Source: CAZSAK01 sp964605155 (GTDB taxonomy: Bacteria; Pseudomonadota; Gammaproteobacteria; SZUA-140). Taken from it: a stretch of 64,000 bases of DNA. This document shows positions 10,475 through 19,099 of the stretch, one piece after another. The notes under the pieces were generated by a model that did not search any database, had not been told where the DNA came from, and saw only the letters and a list, made by a program, of their open reading frames with translations. Position 1 is the first letter of the stretch. Every line of letters starts with the position of its first letter. The DNA is taken from contig CAZSAK010000008.1 of the NCBI GenBank assembly GCA_964605155.1, positions 1-64,000 on the forward strand, read 5' to 3'. Made by a program: the position numbers and the translations under genes.

Positions 10475-12295
10475 CTATCTTCTGACAAGTATAAGTTTTC
10501 GTTCACTACGGTTGATATCGATATCGAAATGATGCAGATAACTCTGCCCTATCAAGCCGTCAAAATTATCCATGGTCTCAAGTATGACTACATCTACATT
10601 CTGTACAACAGCGCCATCCAGGCTTAATGAATCAAGCTTTCGCAACGGTGCCTGTATAATCCCGTTTGCCGTATTGAGGGTCAATATACCTGCATTCTCG
10701 GTAATCAATATGTCAAGCTCTTTGGCGACTTCGTTACTGACCGCCGTGAACGATGCACCGGTATCGATTAAAAGCCGAAATGATTGCGGCAATCCGTTGA
10801 GCTTCGCAAGCACGTAATATGCATCACCGCTTGAGTACAGTGGCACTTCTATGAGCCCCGGGGTATTGATGCGTTGTCTGGCGGTGGCAATGCTCGGTCC
10901 CAGTTCCTGTGACAGTTCGGGATTCAACCGAATGGCGTATTCGAGTTTCGACACTGCAGCCCGATAGTTTCCCGCATTGAAATATTGCCTGCCAAGCAAA
11001 TTATAATAAACCGCATAATCCGGATCAGTGTTGATTTCATCCTCCAGCATTGAGATCATATCGACGGTGGATAATCGCTGCCCCTGTTCGTTGATTTCAG
11101 CCAGCACAAGACGCCTGATACGCGGCAGAATTGTATCTTTCATGGCGGGATCGATATCCATGGCCTGGTGTAGCTGATCCCTGGCATCCTGAAAATTGCC
11201 ACGTTGCTCCGATATCTCCGCGCGTAACAACAACCGCCGGGCGCTTTCATCCAGACGCTGTACTGCATCATCCAGTAATGCAGTCGCACCATCATAATCA
11301 TTATTATCCACAGCCGTTCTGACGAGGGTGATGTAGGCCTTTTCCAGATGGGGATAGACGCGGTCCCGTAAATCAGGATGCTGTGACAACAGCTCTCTGC
11401 CCAGGTTTATTGCTTCACGCCATTGCTCGTCATTGACCAGCATCTGGACGCGTTCGAGCATGCCTGAGGGGATATTCTCATAATAGTATTTCGAATACTC
11501 CGCCAGAGTCAGCGATGTACTGTTTGGAATTGAATCCATAAGTTCCCGTACTGCCATGGCATCAATTACTTCATAGACGGTAGGATCATTGGTTTTCGTC
11601 ATGGCAACACCGATCAGTTGCCGGTTCTGCGGGTCAATCATTGCGCCACCCTGCCATTCCATCGCCTGTTGCAATCTGACAAGATAAGTCACGGCTCCAT
11701 TAGGCTTTTCGAACGGCAGTGAATCCACCCATCCACCGATGTCCTCTCCGGCGGCAAGGGCAATGAATTCGCGGCCGAGATAGAGCGCACCCGTCTCATC
11801 GGAAACTTGCAATGATAGTCCTGAAGACAATTCGCTTGTAACGGCGACAATACCATGGCCGATATTTTCTCCTATTACATCATGCAAGATAAAATGTTTT
11901 CCACGAGCATTTATCACGCTCCCTTCATCGGCATCCTTTATGGAGGGTAGCGGCAGTACCAGTGTATGGTTGCGCGCGGTGACAATAGCCAGTGCATGAT
12001 GGATGCTACGATCGATGCTATCCTTGAGTTCCACGCGCACGACGGCGTCAGTGATACTCGGAGTCTGGCCTTTTGAATCTGAAACCGATGTTAACTCTGA
12101 TCCCTCCATTGACGAGACCCGGGACTGGCTGATCCGATCGGTATTTTTTATACCTTCATGTCCGTCTATGTGGATTTGCAGGATAGCGATGACATATCCC
12201 AACACCAGGCCAATAAATAAAAAAGACAGGGTATACCGGGATATCCAGCGTTGATCCCGGCCATTATTTTGCGGTTTTGGTCTGTTACTGATCAT
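10475..12295 (-). CDS. Membrane-anchored TPR protein with C-terminal retropepsin-like aspartic protease domain
   Basis: The protein has 606 residues. A single membrane segment (about 25-45) suggests an inner-membrane anchor with a periplasmic body. Residues about 80-280 resemble a degenerate trypsin-type fold, but the nucleophile region reads WQGGAMID instead of GDSGGP, so serine protease activity is not expected. Helical repeats with TPR character follow (about 290-480). The C-terminal 110 residues form a retropepsin-like domain with LLIDTGASFTAVS (Asp511) and DGLIGQSYL (near 579), as in the bacterial clan AA aspartic proteases. It probably acts on envelope proteins; the substrate is unknown. 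The gene upstream is 18 bases away on the same strand. Confidence 0.72.
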   Translation of the reverse strand: MISNRPKPQNNGRDQRWISRYTLSFLFIGLVLGYVIAILQIHIDGHEGIKNTDRISQSRVSSMEGSELTSVSDSKGQTPSITDAVVRVELKDSIDRSIHHALAIVTARNHTLVLPLPSIKDADEGSVINARGKHFILHDVIGENIGHGIVAVTSELSSGLSLQVSDETGALYLGREFIALAAGEDIGGWVDSLPFEKPNGAVTYLVRLQQAMEWQGGAMIDPQNRQLIGVAMTKTNDPTVYEVIDAMAVRELMDSIPNSTSLTLAEYSKYYYENIPSGMLERVQMLVNDEQWREAINLGRELLSQHPDLRDRVYPHLEKAYITLVRTAVDNNDYDGATALLDDAVQRLDESARRLLLRAEISEQRGNFQDARDQLHQAMDIDPAMKDTILPRIRRLVLAEINEQGQRLSTVDMISMLEDEINTDPDYAVYYNLLGRQYFNAGNYRAAVSKLEYAIRLNPELSQELGPSIATARQRINTPGLIEVPLYSSGDAYYVLAKLNGLPQSFRLLIDTGASFTAVSNEVAKELDILITENAGILTLNTANGIIQAPLRKLDSLSLDGAVVQNVDVVILETMDNFDGLIGQSYLHHFDIDINRSERKLILVRR

Positions 12296-12313
12296 TGTAC
12301 CGGGATTGCACCG

Positions 12314-13138
12314 TTATTTTTCAGGAGGTAATCCCGGAAGTGCCCTATCCATCTTTCTGCGGCTATTATCACTTGGGCCGGAATCTCCATCTTGTGGTGG
12401 TGATTCCATCGGTGAATGGCCCATTTCGGCGCTTGTCACGACGCTATAATTTTTCGGGAAGGTAAATTGTCCGACAGGAAATGCAGTATCAAGAACGATT
12501 CGCTTGACCTCATATATATTATTACCTTGAGCATCCATGGTACGTAATGGAGATCCCAGTTCAAGATACTGTTCATCCAGCTTTTCTTGTGCGGTCTCAC
12601 ATGGATTATCGGAGGCGGTGTATTCAATCATGCCAGCATCCTTACCGGCCTTGGATATTGCGGCCATTTCTTCGGTAAACCGCCTGATGTCTGGCTGTTT
12701 GGCAAGCCGTTTTGAGAGATAAACATCAAAACAGTGGACATCACCCATTAACACCTTATAGTGTCTGGTCTGGTAACCTATGATCACGGGACCCTTGCCC
12801 TGGTCGACGAATACAGGACTGGTCTGCGACAGGCGCGTTGATCCCTGCTTATCAGGTCGTGCCTGGTTGTTTACAGATATACTCATATCGATTACCAGGC
12901 GCTCTGCAACATTGACGGCAAACAGCTTCTGTTTAGACAGGTCCACAAGCATATAGCCCTTCAGGTTACTGCTGTCGATACGCGCCGTATCCTTATCAAT
13001 CCGCACCAGGATGCGATTTCCCATATCGTCATTGCTTTCAATCAAGGTACCGGCAAGCAACGGTGTCGTCACGATAGCGATAACCGCTGAGATCATGAGG
13101 ATATAACGCCTGGCCATTCGACTGCCTTTTTTTCGCAT
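12314..13138 (-). CDS. Exported protein of unknown function
   Basis: The 274 residues begin with a basic region and a hydrophobic signal segment (about 9-30, ending near LLAGT), followed by a beta-rich body with no motif I recognise. The sequence GNRILVRIDKDTARIDS and the following MLVDLSKQKLFAVN suggest a periplasmic beta-sheet protein. Two cysteines (in VHCFDVY and DNPCETAQ) could form a disulfide. The C-terminal tail is Pro/Ser/Asp-rich and probably disordered. It is the first gene of a two-gene unit with the retropepsin-like protein, so it may be a partner or substrate. Confidence 0.6.
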   Translation of the reverse strand: MRKKGSRMARRYILMISAVIAIVTTPLLAGTLIESNDDMGNRILVRIDKDTARIDSSNLKGYMLVDLSKQKLFAVNVAERLVIDMSISVNNQARPDKQGSTRLSQTSPVFVDQGKGPVIIGYQTRHYKVLMGDVHCFDVYLSKRLAKQPDIRRFTEEMAAISKAGKDAGMIEYTASDNPCETAQEKLDEQYLELGSPLRTMDAQGNNIYEVKRIVLDTAFPVGQFTFPKNYSVVTSAEMGHSPMESPPQDGDSGPSDNSRRKMDRALPGLPPEK

Positions 13139-13318
13139 GTGTCTTAGTGTAGCATGCCCTTGCCGTTTATTCTTATAAGTGACTAATTTATATGAATTTA
13201 AAGTTGATTAATGAGGCAGTGTAGTCCCCAGACCTATCAAAAATTCCCGTCAACAGACGCTATATCTTGTTGGTATTGCCTGCCAGAATAGTGATCAGGA
13301 CATTTTTGACAAGGAGCA

Positions 13319-15019
13319 ATGGCCGTCAACGAATCTATAAAAACCATCAAACCTGCGGATTTGCCCACACCGCCTGAGGCTGCGCTCCAGATCATGCGGG
13401 CATGCTCTCGCGATGAAAACAATTCCACAGAAATTGCAAGCCTTGCCGCAAGCGATCCGGTTCTAACAGCCGAATTGTTACGTGTGGTTAATTCACCATT
13501 TTTTGGTCTGGGCAGTGAAATCAAATCCATACCGCGTGCCGTCACTGTCCTTGGTCAACATGCACTGCGTAATCTGGCACTTTGCATCGCCGTGCGTGAT
13601 GCTTTGAAACATCACATTATCGACGGATTTGATACCGCGGAATATTGGGAAGACGCTCTGCTACGTGCAGTCAGTGCGCGCCTATTGGCCCGTGAAACAG
13701 GTATGGATCCAGACGAATGTTTTACTGCAGGTTTATTGCAGGATTTTGGATTGCTGGTGTTGATCTATGTCAATCCTGATAAAGCACCTTTATGGGTAAG
13801 CCTCCGCACGCTTGATCCTGATTCACGTCTGGCAGAGGAACGGATGATTTTTGATACCTCACATGATCACGTAATTACCCTCCTAGGACAATCATGGACA
13901 CTTCCGGATGAGTTAACCCGGGCGCTTGGAGATCATCACAATGATACCATCGCCTCGCATGCATCAGGGCTCGCGAACCTCCTCTATTGTGCCGATTGGA
14001 TGGCGGCTGTGTATATCGCAGCTGATAAAAATAAAGTCATTGAACGGTGTCACAGTCTGCTCAGCGATGTATTCGGCGTGGAAAGGCAACAGATAGAAAA
14101 CATTCTTGACAAAATTCCAAAACAGGCCGAAGAGGCGGCAGCATCACTCGGTCTCCGTATTAAACGACAACCCGATTATGAACAGATACTTCATGAGACC
14201 AACATCCGTCTGGCGGAAGAAAATCTGAGTTACCAGGAGCTTACCTGGCGCCTTGAAAATACTCTCAAGGAAAGGGACCGCCTGGCGGAAGAATTGAACA
14301 AGGAACTGGATCTCGCTAGAGATATACAGCGCAGCATGTTACCTGACACAAGCAATTCGAATCTGCCTGTTACAGGCATGAACATGGCAGCACGTGAACT
14401 TTCAGGAGACTTTTTTGATTATTTTTATATCAACCGGAGCGGCAAAATTTATTTCAATTTGGGCGACGTATCCGGCAAGGGGATCAATGCAGCCCTGTTG
14501 ATGGCAAAGACAAGCAGCCTGTTCCGGTGCCTGGGTAAGCAGGTTCATGAGCCGTCACGACTCCTGGCGCAAATCAATTTGGAATTATGTGATACGTCCA
14601 CACGAGGTATGTTTGTTACGATGATCGCCGGGGTTTACGACCCGACTAGCGATTGGATAACGCTTGTCAATGCCGGACATCTTCCGGCACTGCTGGTGTA
14701 TCAGGATGGTACATCGCGCATGCTTGATGCACAGGCTCCGCCAGTTGGGATCACTGCAGAAAGCAAGTTTCCCGAAACCGAGATATCTCTTGACGGAGGA
14801 AGTCTCTATATATTTTCCGACGGACTGACGGAAGGGCATCTTGCCGATGGGTCCGTGCTGGGCGTCCAGGGCCTTGTGAATCTGCTGACCAGCCTGTCGG
14901 AAAAACCCGCAAAACAACGCCTGCAAACTATTGCAGATTATTTCCATGGAACCGGTTCACCGCTTCATGATGATATAACCTTACTGATTGTAGATAGCAT
15001 CCATGATAAAAAACAATAA
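13319..15019 (+). CDS. HDOD-PP2C (SpoIIE/RsbU-type) serine phosphatase
   Basis: The 566 residues contain an N-terminal HDOD signalling domain (about 12-220, with SDPVLTAELLRVVNSPFFG) joined by a coiled coil (about 290-335) to a PP2C-type SpoIIE phosphatase domain. The phosphatase metal residues are visible in LSGDFFD (Asp364), GDVSGKG (382-388), IFSDGLTEG (Asp501) and DDITLLIV (551-552). In partner-switching systems this enzyme removes phosphate from a STAS antagonist. A clear AAGGAG ribosome site precedes the ATG. It overlaps the kinase gene by 17 bases and heads an operon that continues into an Mla transporter. No receiver domain is present, so the HDOD part is probably the input. Confidence 0.9.
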   Translation: MAVNESIKTIKPADLPTPPEAALQIMRACSRDENNSTEIASLAASDPVLTAELLRVVNSPFFGLGSEIKSIPRAVTVLGQHALRNLALCIAVRDALKHHIIDGFDTAEYWEDALLRAVSARLLARETGMDPDECFTAGLLQDFGLLVLIYVNPDKAPLWVSLRTLDPDSRLAEERMIFDTSHDHVITLLGQSWTLPDELTRALGDHHNDTIASHASGLANLLYCADWMAAVYIAADKNKVIERCHSLLSDVFGVERQQIENILDKIPKQAEEAAASLGLRIKRQPDYEQILHETNIRLAEENLSYQELTWRLENTLKERDRLAEELNKELDLARDIQRSMLPDTSNSNLPVTGMNMAARELSGDFFDYFYINRSGKIYFNLGDVSGKGINAALLMAKTSSLFRCLGKQVHEPSRLLAQINLELCDTSTRGMFVTMIAGVYDPTSDWITLVNAGHLPALLVYQDGTSRMLDAQAPPVGITAESKFPETEISLDGGSLYIFSDGLTEGHLADGSVLGVQGLVNLLTSLSEKPAKQRLQTIADYFHGTGSPLHDDITLLIVDSIHDKKQ

Positions 15020-15440
15020 ACTGGCCGAGATTTGTATCCCGTCACAAGCGGAACAACTGAAGATAGTCCGCGATAAAGTCCATATGATCGCCGAACAGCA
15101 GGGATGCCTGCAGGAAGATATCAAATGCATGGTTCTGGCTGTCAACGAGGCATGCATGAATATCATGCAGCACGGATACGGACCGGACATCTGCGGTAAT
15201 ATCGTGCTTGAGATACTCAGGGATAATGATCATTTAATATTTCACCTGATCGATTTCGCTAAACCTGTCGACGAATGTGCAATCAAGTCACGTCCGCTTG
15301 ATGAGATACGCCCTGGAGGACTGGGAGTTCATCTGATAAATGAAGTAATGGATGAAGTACGATATATCGATTGCAACGACAGAACTGGAAATATACTCGA
15401 AATGAAAAAGAAAATAAAAAAGAAGGTGCGCGAAAGTTAA
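15003..15440 (+). CDS. RsbW/SpoIIAB-like anti-sigma serine kinase
   Basis: This is a 145-residue GHKL-family ATPase with the N box NEACMNIMQH (48-57) and the G box RPGGLGVHLI (around 103-112). Such kinases phosphorylate a STAS antagonist on serine and release or bind a target, classically a sigma factor. It overlaps the phosphatase gene by 17 bases, and its stop TAA shares a base with the ATG of the STAS gene (TAATG), so translation is coupled. No sigma factor gene is nearby, so the target is open. Confidence 0.88.
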   Translation: MIKNNKLAEICIPSQAEQLKIVRDKVHMIAEQQGCLQEDIKCMVLAVNEACMNIMQHGYGPDICGNIVLEILRDNDHLIFHLIDFAKPVDECAIKSRPLDEIRPGGLGVHLINEVMDEVRYIDCNDRTGNILEMKKKIKKKVRES

Positions 15441-15772
15441 TGGACATCAAGACCCGCAAGGAAGGCGTATATACCATTATCATACTGTCAGGCGAGGTCG
15501 ACCTGCATTTTTCCCCTCGCGCCAGAGAACAAATCCTGAAATGTCTGGGTGACAAAGACAATGTCCTTGTTGATCTTTCCTGTGTTGAATATATCGACAG
15601 CTCGGGGATTGCTAGCCTGGTTGAGGGTTATCAAGTTGCCAAAAACAACGGTCTTAAATTCGGCCTTATCAACGTCAGCGACCCTGCCATGCAGGTAATA
15701 CAGCTTTCCCGCCTGGATACCGTTTTCCCGATCCATAAGTCACTCAAAGACCGTATGGAACAGGATATATGA
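15440..15772 (+). CDS. STAS-domain anti-sigma factor antagonist (RsbV/SpoIIAA-like)
   Basis: This is a 110-residue STAS protein. The phosphorylation motif YIDSSGIASLV, with serines at 54-55, matches anti-sigma antagonists. It should be the substrate of both the kinase and the phosphatase encoded just upstream. The ATG at 15440 overlaps the stop of the kinase gene; an upstream in-frame ATG at 15371 would lie deep within that gene and is unlikely. Its own stop overlaps the permease start (ATGA). Mla operons carry a STAS subunit, MlaB, bound to the ATPase, so this protein could also serve that role. Confidence 0.87.
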   Translation: MDIKTRKEGVYTIIILSGEVDLHFSPRAREQILKCLGDKDNVLVDLSCVEYIDSSGIASLVEGYQVAKNNGLKFGLINVSDPAMQVIQLSRLDTVFPIHKSLKDRMEQDI

Positions 15773-16593
15773 GCAACGTCAGTGACAGAAAAAATGCCTG
15801 GAGCCCGGTCAGGCTTGTCGAAAGTATCGGCAGGCGCACACTGAAGGGTATTGCCGAACTCGGCTATATTGCCAGCCTGTTCATTGAAAGCCTGTACTGG
15901 CTGATAATGGGCAAACACCGCAGACAACCCGTTCGTATTGCTTCCACCTTCAGTGAAACCATGATGATCGCGATTGAGGCCATCCCGATTGTCTCTGTCC
16001 TGTGCTTTGCCGTAGGGATAATGCTTGCCATTCAATCCATTGCCACATTGAAAATATTCGGCGCAGAAGCCAAGGTCGTGATCGGTATTGCGCTGTCTGT
16101 CACCCGTGAATTTTCACCTCTGATTGTTAGTATTCTGGTTGCGGGACGATCCGGTTCGGCCATCACGGCGCGCATAGGGACCATGCACGAATCACAGGAG
16201 CTCGATGCACTGCAGGTCATCGGTATCAACCCAGTGCGTTATCTGGTAACACCACTGATGTTGGCAATGCTGATATCCGTTCCGTGCCTGACGATTCTGG
16301 GTGATTTCATGGGATTGTTAGGTGGTGCCGTGTTTACTACACTTGAACTCGGAATGAATATATCCACATATGCCGATCGCAGTCTTGATGTACTGACCGT
16401 GGATGATATCCGGCAGGGACTTGTAAAAAGCGTAATATTCGCCATCATCATCGTCATGCTAGGGGTCAGTAACGGTTTCATGGTCAGAGGTGGCGCAGAA
16501 GGCGTAGGTCGGGCGACAACACGATCGGTCGTCTTGTCTATAAGCTTTATCGTCCTGGCCGATATGATATTCACTTATATACTGAACAGATAG
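15769..16593 (+). CDS. mlaE: MlaE-family ABC transporter permease
   Basis: This is the integral-membrane subunit of an MCE-type phospholipid transporter. The 274 residues show the MlaE plan of about five to six membrane segments, with the conserved GRSGSAITARIGTMHESQELDALQ loop that contacts the ATPase and a following INPVRYLVTPL segment. The start overlaps the STAS stop by four bases and the ATPase gene begins 14 bases after the stop. The coupling implies that the transporter is made in step with the switch proteins. Confidence 0.93.
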   Translation: MSNVSDRKNAWSPVRLVESIGRRTLKGIAELGYIASLFIESLYWLIMGKHRRQPVRIASTFSETMMIAIEAIPIVSVLCFAVGIMLAIQSIATLKIFGAEAKVVIGIALSVTREFSPLIVSILVAGRSGSAITARIGTMHESQELDALQVIGINPVRYLVTPLMLAMLISVPCLTILGDFMGLLGGAVFTTLELGMNISTYADRSLDVLTVDDIRQGLVKSVIFAIIIVMLGVSNGFMVRGGAEGVGRATTRSVVLSISFIVLADMIFTYILNR

Positions 16594-16607
16594 GCCAGGT
16601 ATACAAA

Positions 16608-17474
16608 ATGTCATCGCATCAGCACAGGACAGAGGAATCCGATGCAACCGGGCATCCTCAATCGCCTGCTGCGAATTCCTCTTCGTTGCCCCAGGAAGTG
16701 ATCAGGATAGAGAACCTTGTCACCCATTATGGTCAAAGACAGATCCTAGACAAAATAAATCTGACCGCCTACAGAGGTGAAATTATGGTCATCATGGGCG
16801 GCAGTGGTTCGGGTAAAACCACCTTGTTGCAACATTTACTGGGCCTCAAGCGTCCGACATCCGGAAATATCTATATCCTAGATAAGGATATTACCAAGAT
16901 CAGCACAGATGAAATGCATGACCTGAGACGGGATATGGGGGTTGCATTCCAGGGAGGCGCTTTGTTCAGTTCCATGACTGTCGCCGAAAACGTTCAACTG
17001 CCGTTACGGGAGCATACCAGGCTTGATAATAACACCATAAATATCATGACCCGCCTGAAGCTCGAGCTGGTCAATCTGGCTGGATTCGAAAACCTGATGC
17101 CTTCGGAACTTTCTGGAGGGATGGTCAAACGTGTGGCATTGGCACGTGCCGTGATCATGGACCCCAAATTGTTGTTTTTCGACGAACCGTCCGCCGGGCT
17201 TGATCCTGTGGTATCTGCAGAACTGGATGAATTGATATTACGCCTCAAACAGGCCATGAAGATGACAATCATCGTTGTAACACATGAACTGGAAAGCGCC
17301 TTCAAGATAGCCGACAGGATTACAGTCCTAGATAACGGCCGGATCCTGATGACCGGAACTGTTGACGAGATTCGCAACAGCGATTCCGAGCGCATTCAAA
17401 ACATGCTGAACCGCAGGCCGAGGAAAGAGGCGATAAACGCCGATGAATACATGCAACGTCTCACAGGGCAGTAA
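16608..17474 (+). CDS. mlaF: MlaF-family ABC transporter ATPase
   Basis: This is the ATP-hydrolysing subunit of the phospholipid transporter. The 288 residues show Walker A GGSGSGKTT (64-72), the Q loop FQGGALFSSMTV, the signature LSGGM, Walker B LLFFDEPSAGLDP and the switch histidine in VVTHELES. The first 30 residues are a Ser/Gln-rich extension not needed for the fold. It lies between the permease and MCE genes in the usual order. Confidence 0.94.
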   Translation: MSSHQHRTEESDATGHPQSPAANSSSLPQEVIRIENLVTHYGQRQILDKINLTAYRGEIMVIMGGSGSGKTTLLQHLLGLKRPTSGNIYILDKDITKISTDEMHDLRRDMGVAFQGGALFSSMTVAENVQLPLREHTRLDNNTINIMTRLKLELVNLAGFENLMPSELSGGMVKRVALARAVIMDPKLLFFDEPSAGLDPVVSAELDELILRLKQAMKMTIIVVTHELESAFKIADRITVLDNGRILMTGTVDEIRNSDSERIQNMLNRRPRKEAINADEYMQRLTGQ

Positions 17475-17519
17475 TCAGCCGGATATGATATCGAAAACAT
17501 ACTTTACGGTTCATCTCGC

Positions 17520-18464
17520 ATGAAACAGGAAAATATAAACTATCTGGTGGTCGGGGTTTTTGTATTATCGATGTTCATCCTGTTGCTCATCGTCCTGCTG
17601 CATATTTCAGGCAAGGCAGGAGGCACCGAACCTTATTACGTTCTCTACACCAATATCAGTGGTATCGACAAGGGTACACCGGTGACTTACGGCGGTTACC
17701 ATATCGGGCAGGTTGGTGAAATAACGCCACAACATATCGACGGTAATACACACTATCGGCTGGAACTCGCATTGAAGGCCGGCTGGAAGATACCCTCCGA
17801 CAGTGTCGCACGCATCATTTCCCCAGGTTTGTTATCAGATGACCTGATTGATATCACCGAAGGGGACAGTTCGACCTACCTTAAACCCCGCGATGTCATA
17901 CAGGGAGAAAATGCCATCAATATGATGGCATCGTTGAATACATTGGCATATGAAATCAAGGAACTATCCGACAACAGCATCGAACCGCTCATCAACAACC
18001 TGAACAGATATGTATTGACTATCGGCAGCAACCTGAACACAAACATTCCTGCCGTGACAGCCAACATGAACCGCTTGTTGGAAAGTCTGAATTCGAGTGC
18101 GAACAAGCTGGCACAATTGCTCAATGAAGAGAACCAGCAACATCTTTCCAACGTATTTCAAAATGCCGATATTATTTCACAGCACCTTGCAACCATGGCA
18201 GAGGGTCTGAATAATGCCCGTCTGCAGATCGACAGAATACTTGACAATGCCAACAGCCTGGTGTCAGACAACAGCGAGGATGTCCGCCATTCGGTTGTCG
18301 ATCTGCGCAACACCCTTGGAATCATCTCGGAGAACATCGGTGGCATTATCTACAATCTTGAAAGCACCAGCCGTAATATCAACGAGTTCAGCAGGCAAAT
18401 CCGCAATAATCCCGGCGTCCTGATCAGCGGATCGAAACCGAAGCAGGACGAGGTGCAACGCTGA
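17520..18464 (+). CDS. mlaD: MlaD-family MCE-domain protein
   Basis: This is the periplasmic lipid-binding subunit, anchored by one N-terminal membrane helix (about 8-30). The MCE domain (about 38-120) contains GIDKGTPVTYGGYHIGQV and SPGLLSDDLIDI. A long helical, Asn/Leu-rich region follows (about 140-305), which in related MCE proteins forms a tunnel or coiled bundle. The stop overlaps the start of the lipoprotein gene by one base. At 314 residues it is longer than E. coli MlaD, so it is nearer to the long MCE proteins that pair with an outer-membrane lipoprotein. Confidence 0.92.
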   Translation: MKQENINYLVVGVFVLSMFILLLIVLLHISGKAGGTEPYYVLYTNISGIDKGTPVTYGGYHIGQVGEITPQHIDGNTHYRLELALKAGWKIPSDSVARIISPGLLSDDLIDITEGDSSTYLKPRDVIQGENAINMMASLNTLAYEIKELSDNSIEPLINNLNRYVLTIGSNLNTNIPAVTANMNRLLESLNSSANKLAQLLNEENQQHLSNVFQNADIISQHLATMAEGLNNARLQIDRILDNANSLVSDNSEDVRHSVVDLRNTLGIISENIGGIIYNLESTSRNINEFSRQIRNNPGVLISGSKPKQDEVQR

Positions 18465-19081
18465 TGGCCATAAACACGGACAGGTTATCTCTTGCGGCAC
18501 TGCTGATTATTACTTTATTGATCAGTGGTTGTGCCGGGCGTGGTTCCGTGCCGGAAGATCACTTTTATCGACTACCCGACATCAGGCCGACCAAGACTTA
18601 CGATGAACATGTCTTCAATTCATCATTCGGAATCGCCCCGTTACGCGCACAGGGTCTGACGGGGGATCGGGCGATACTGTATGTTGATGCAAGCCGCCCG
18701 TTCGAGATTCAACGCTATTATTATCACCATTGGACGGATTCGCCGCCCGCGTTGATACAGGAGCACCTGCTCGGATACCTGAGGACGTCGGGTATAGCGG
18801 CTGAGGTCTTGCGTTATGAACCGGGCATGCAGGCCGGCGCCATCATCGACGGCACTTTACTGCACTTCGAGCGCGTCATCGGTTCTGATGGAATCAGCGT
18901 CGAGGTCGCGCTCGAACTGGATTTCAAAAACCGGGGTAACGTGACCTCGTGGCACAAGGAATATCACGTAACGGTACCGGTAAAGAATGCATCGCTCCAT
19001 GCCACTATCGAAGGTTTCGGTGCAGCTCTGCAACGGGTTTTCGATGCCTTCACCACGGACCTGGCGTCGAAATTTGGTTGA
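18464..19081 (+). CDS. ABC-type transport auxiliary lipoprotein (PqiC-like)
   Basis: The 205 residues open with a signal peptide and lipobox LLISGC, so it is probably a lipoprotein in the outer membrane. The body has the family features EDHFYRLPD, RPFEIQRYYYHHWTD and the C-terminal helix AALQRVFDAF. Proteins of this family accompany MCE transporters such as PqiABC. The gene is the last of the operon starting at 13319, and convergent to the aminotransferase gene with an 18-base gap. Confidence 0.85.
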   Translation: MAINTDRLSLAALLIITLLISGCAGRGSVPEDHFYRLPDIRPTKTYDEHVFNSSFGIAPLRAQGLTGDRAILYVDASRPFEIQRYYYHHWTDSPPALIQEHLLGYLRTSGIAAEVLRYEPGMQAGAIIDGTLLHFERVIGSDGISVEVALELDFKNRGNVTSWHKEYHVTVPVKNASLHATIEGFGAALQRVFDAFTTDLASKFG

Positions 19082-19099
19082 TTTCCAGTCAATACACCA

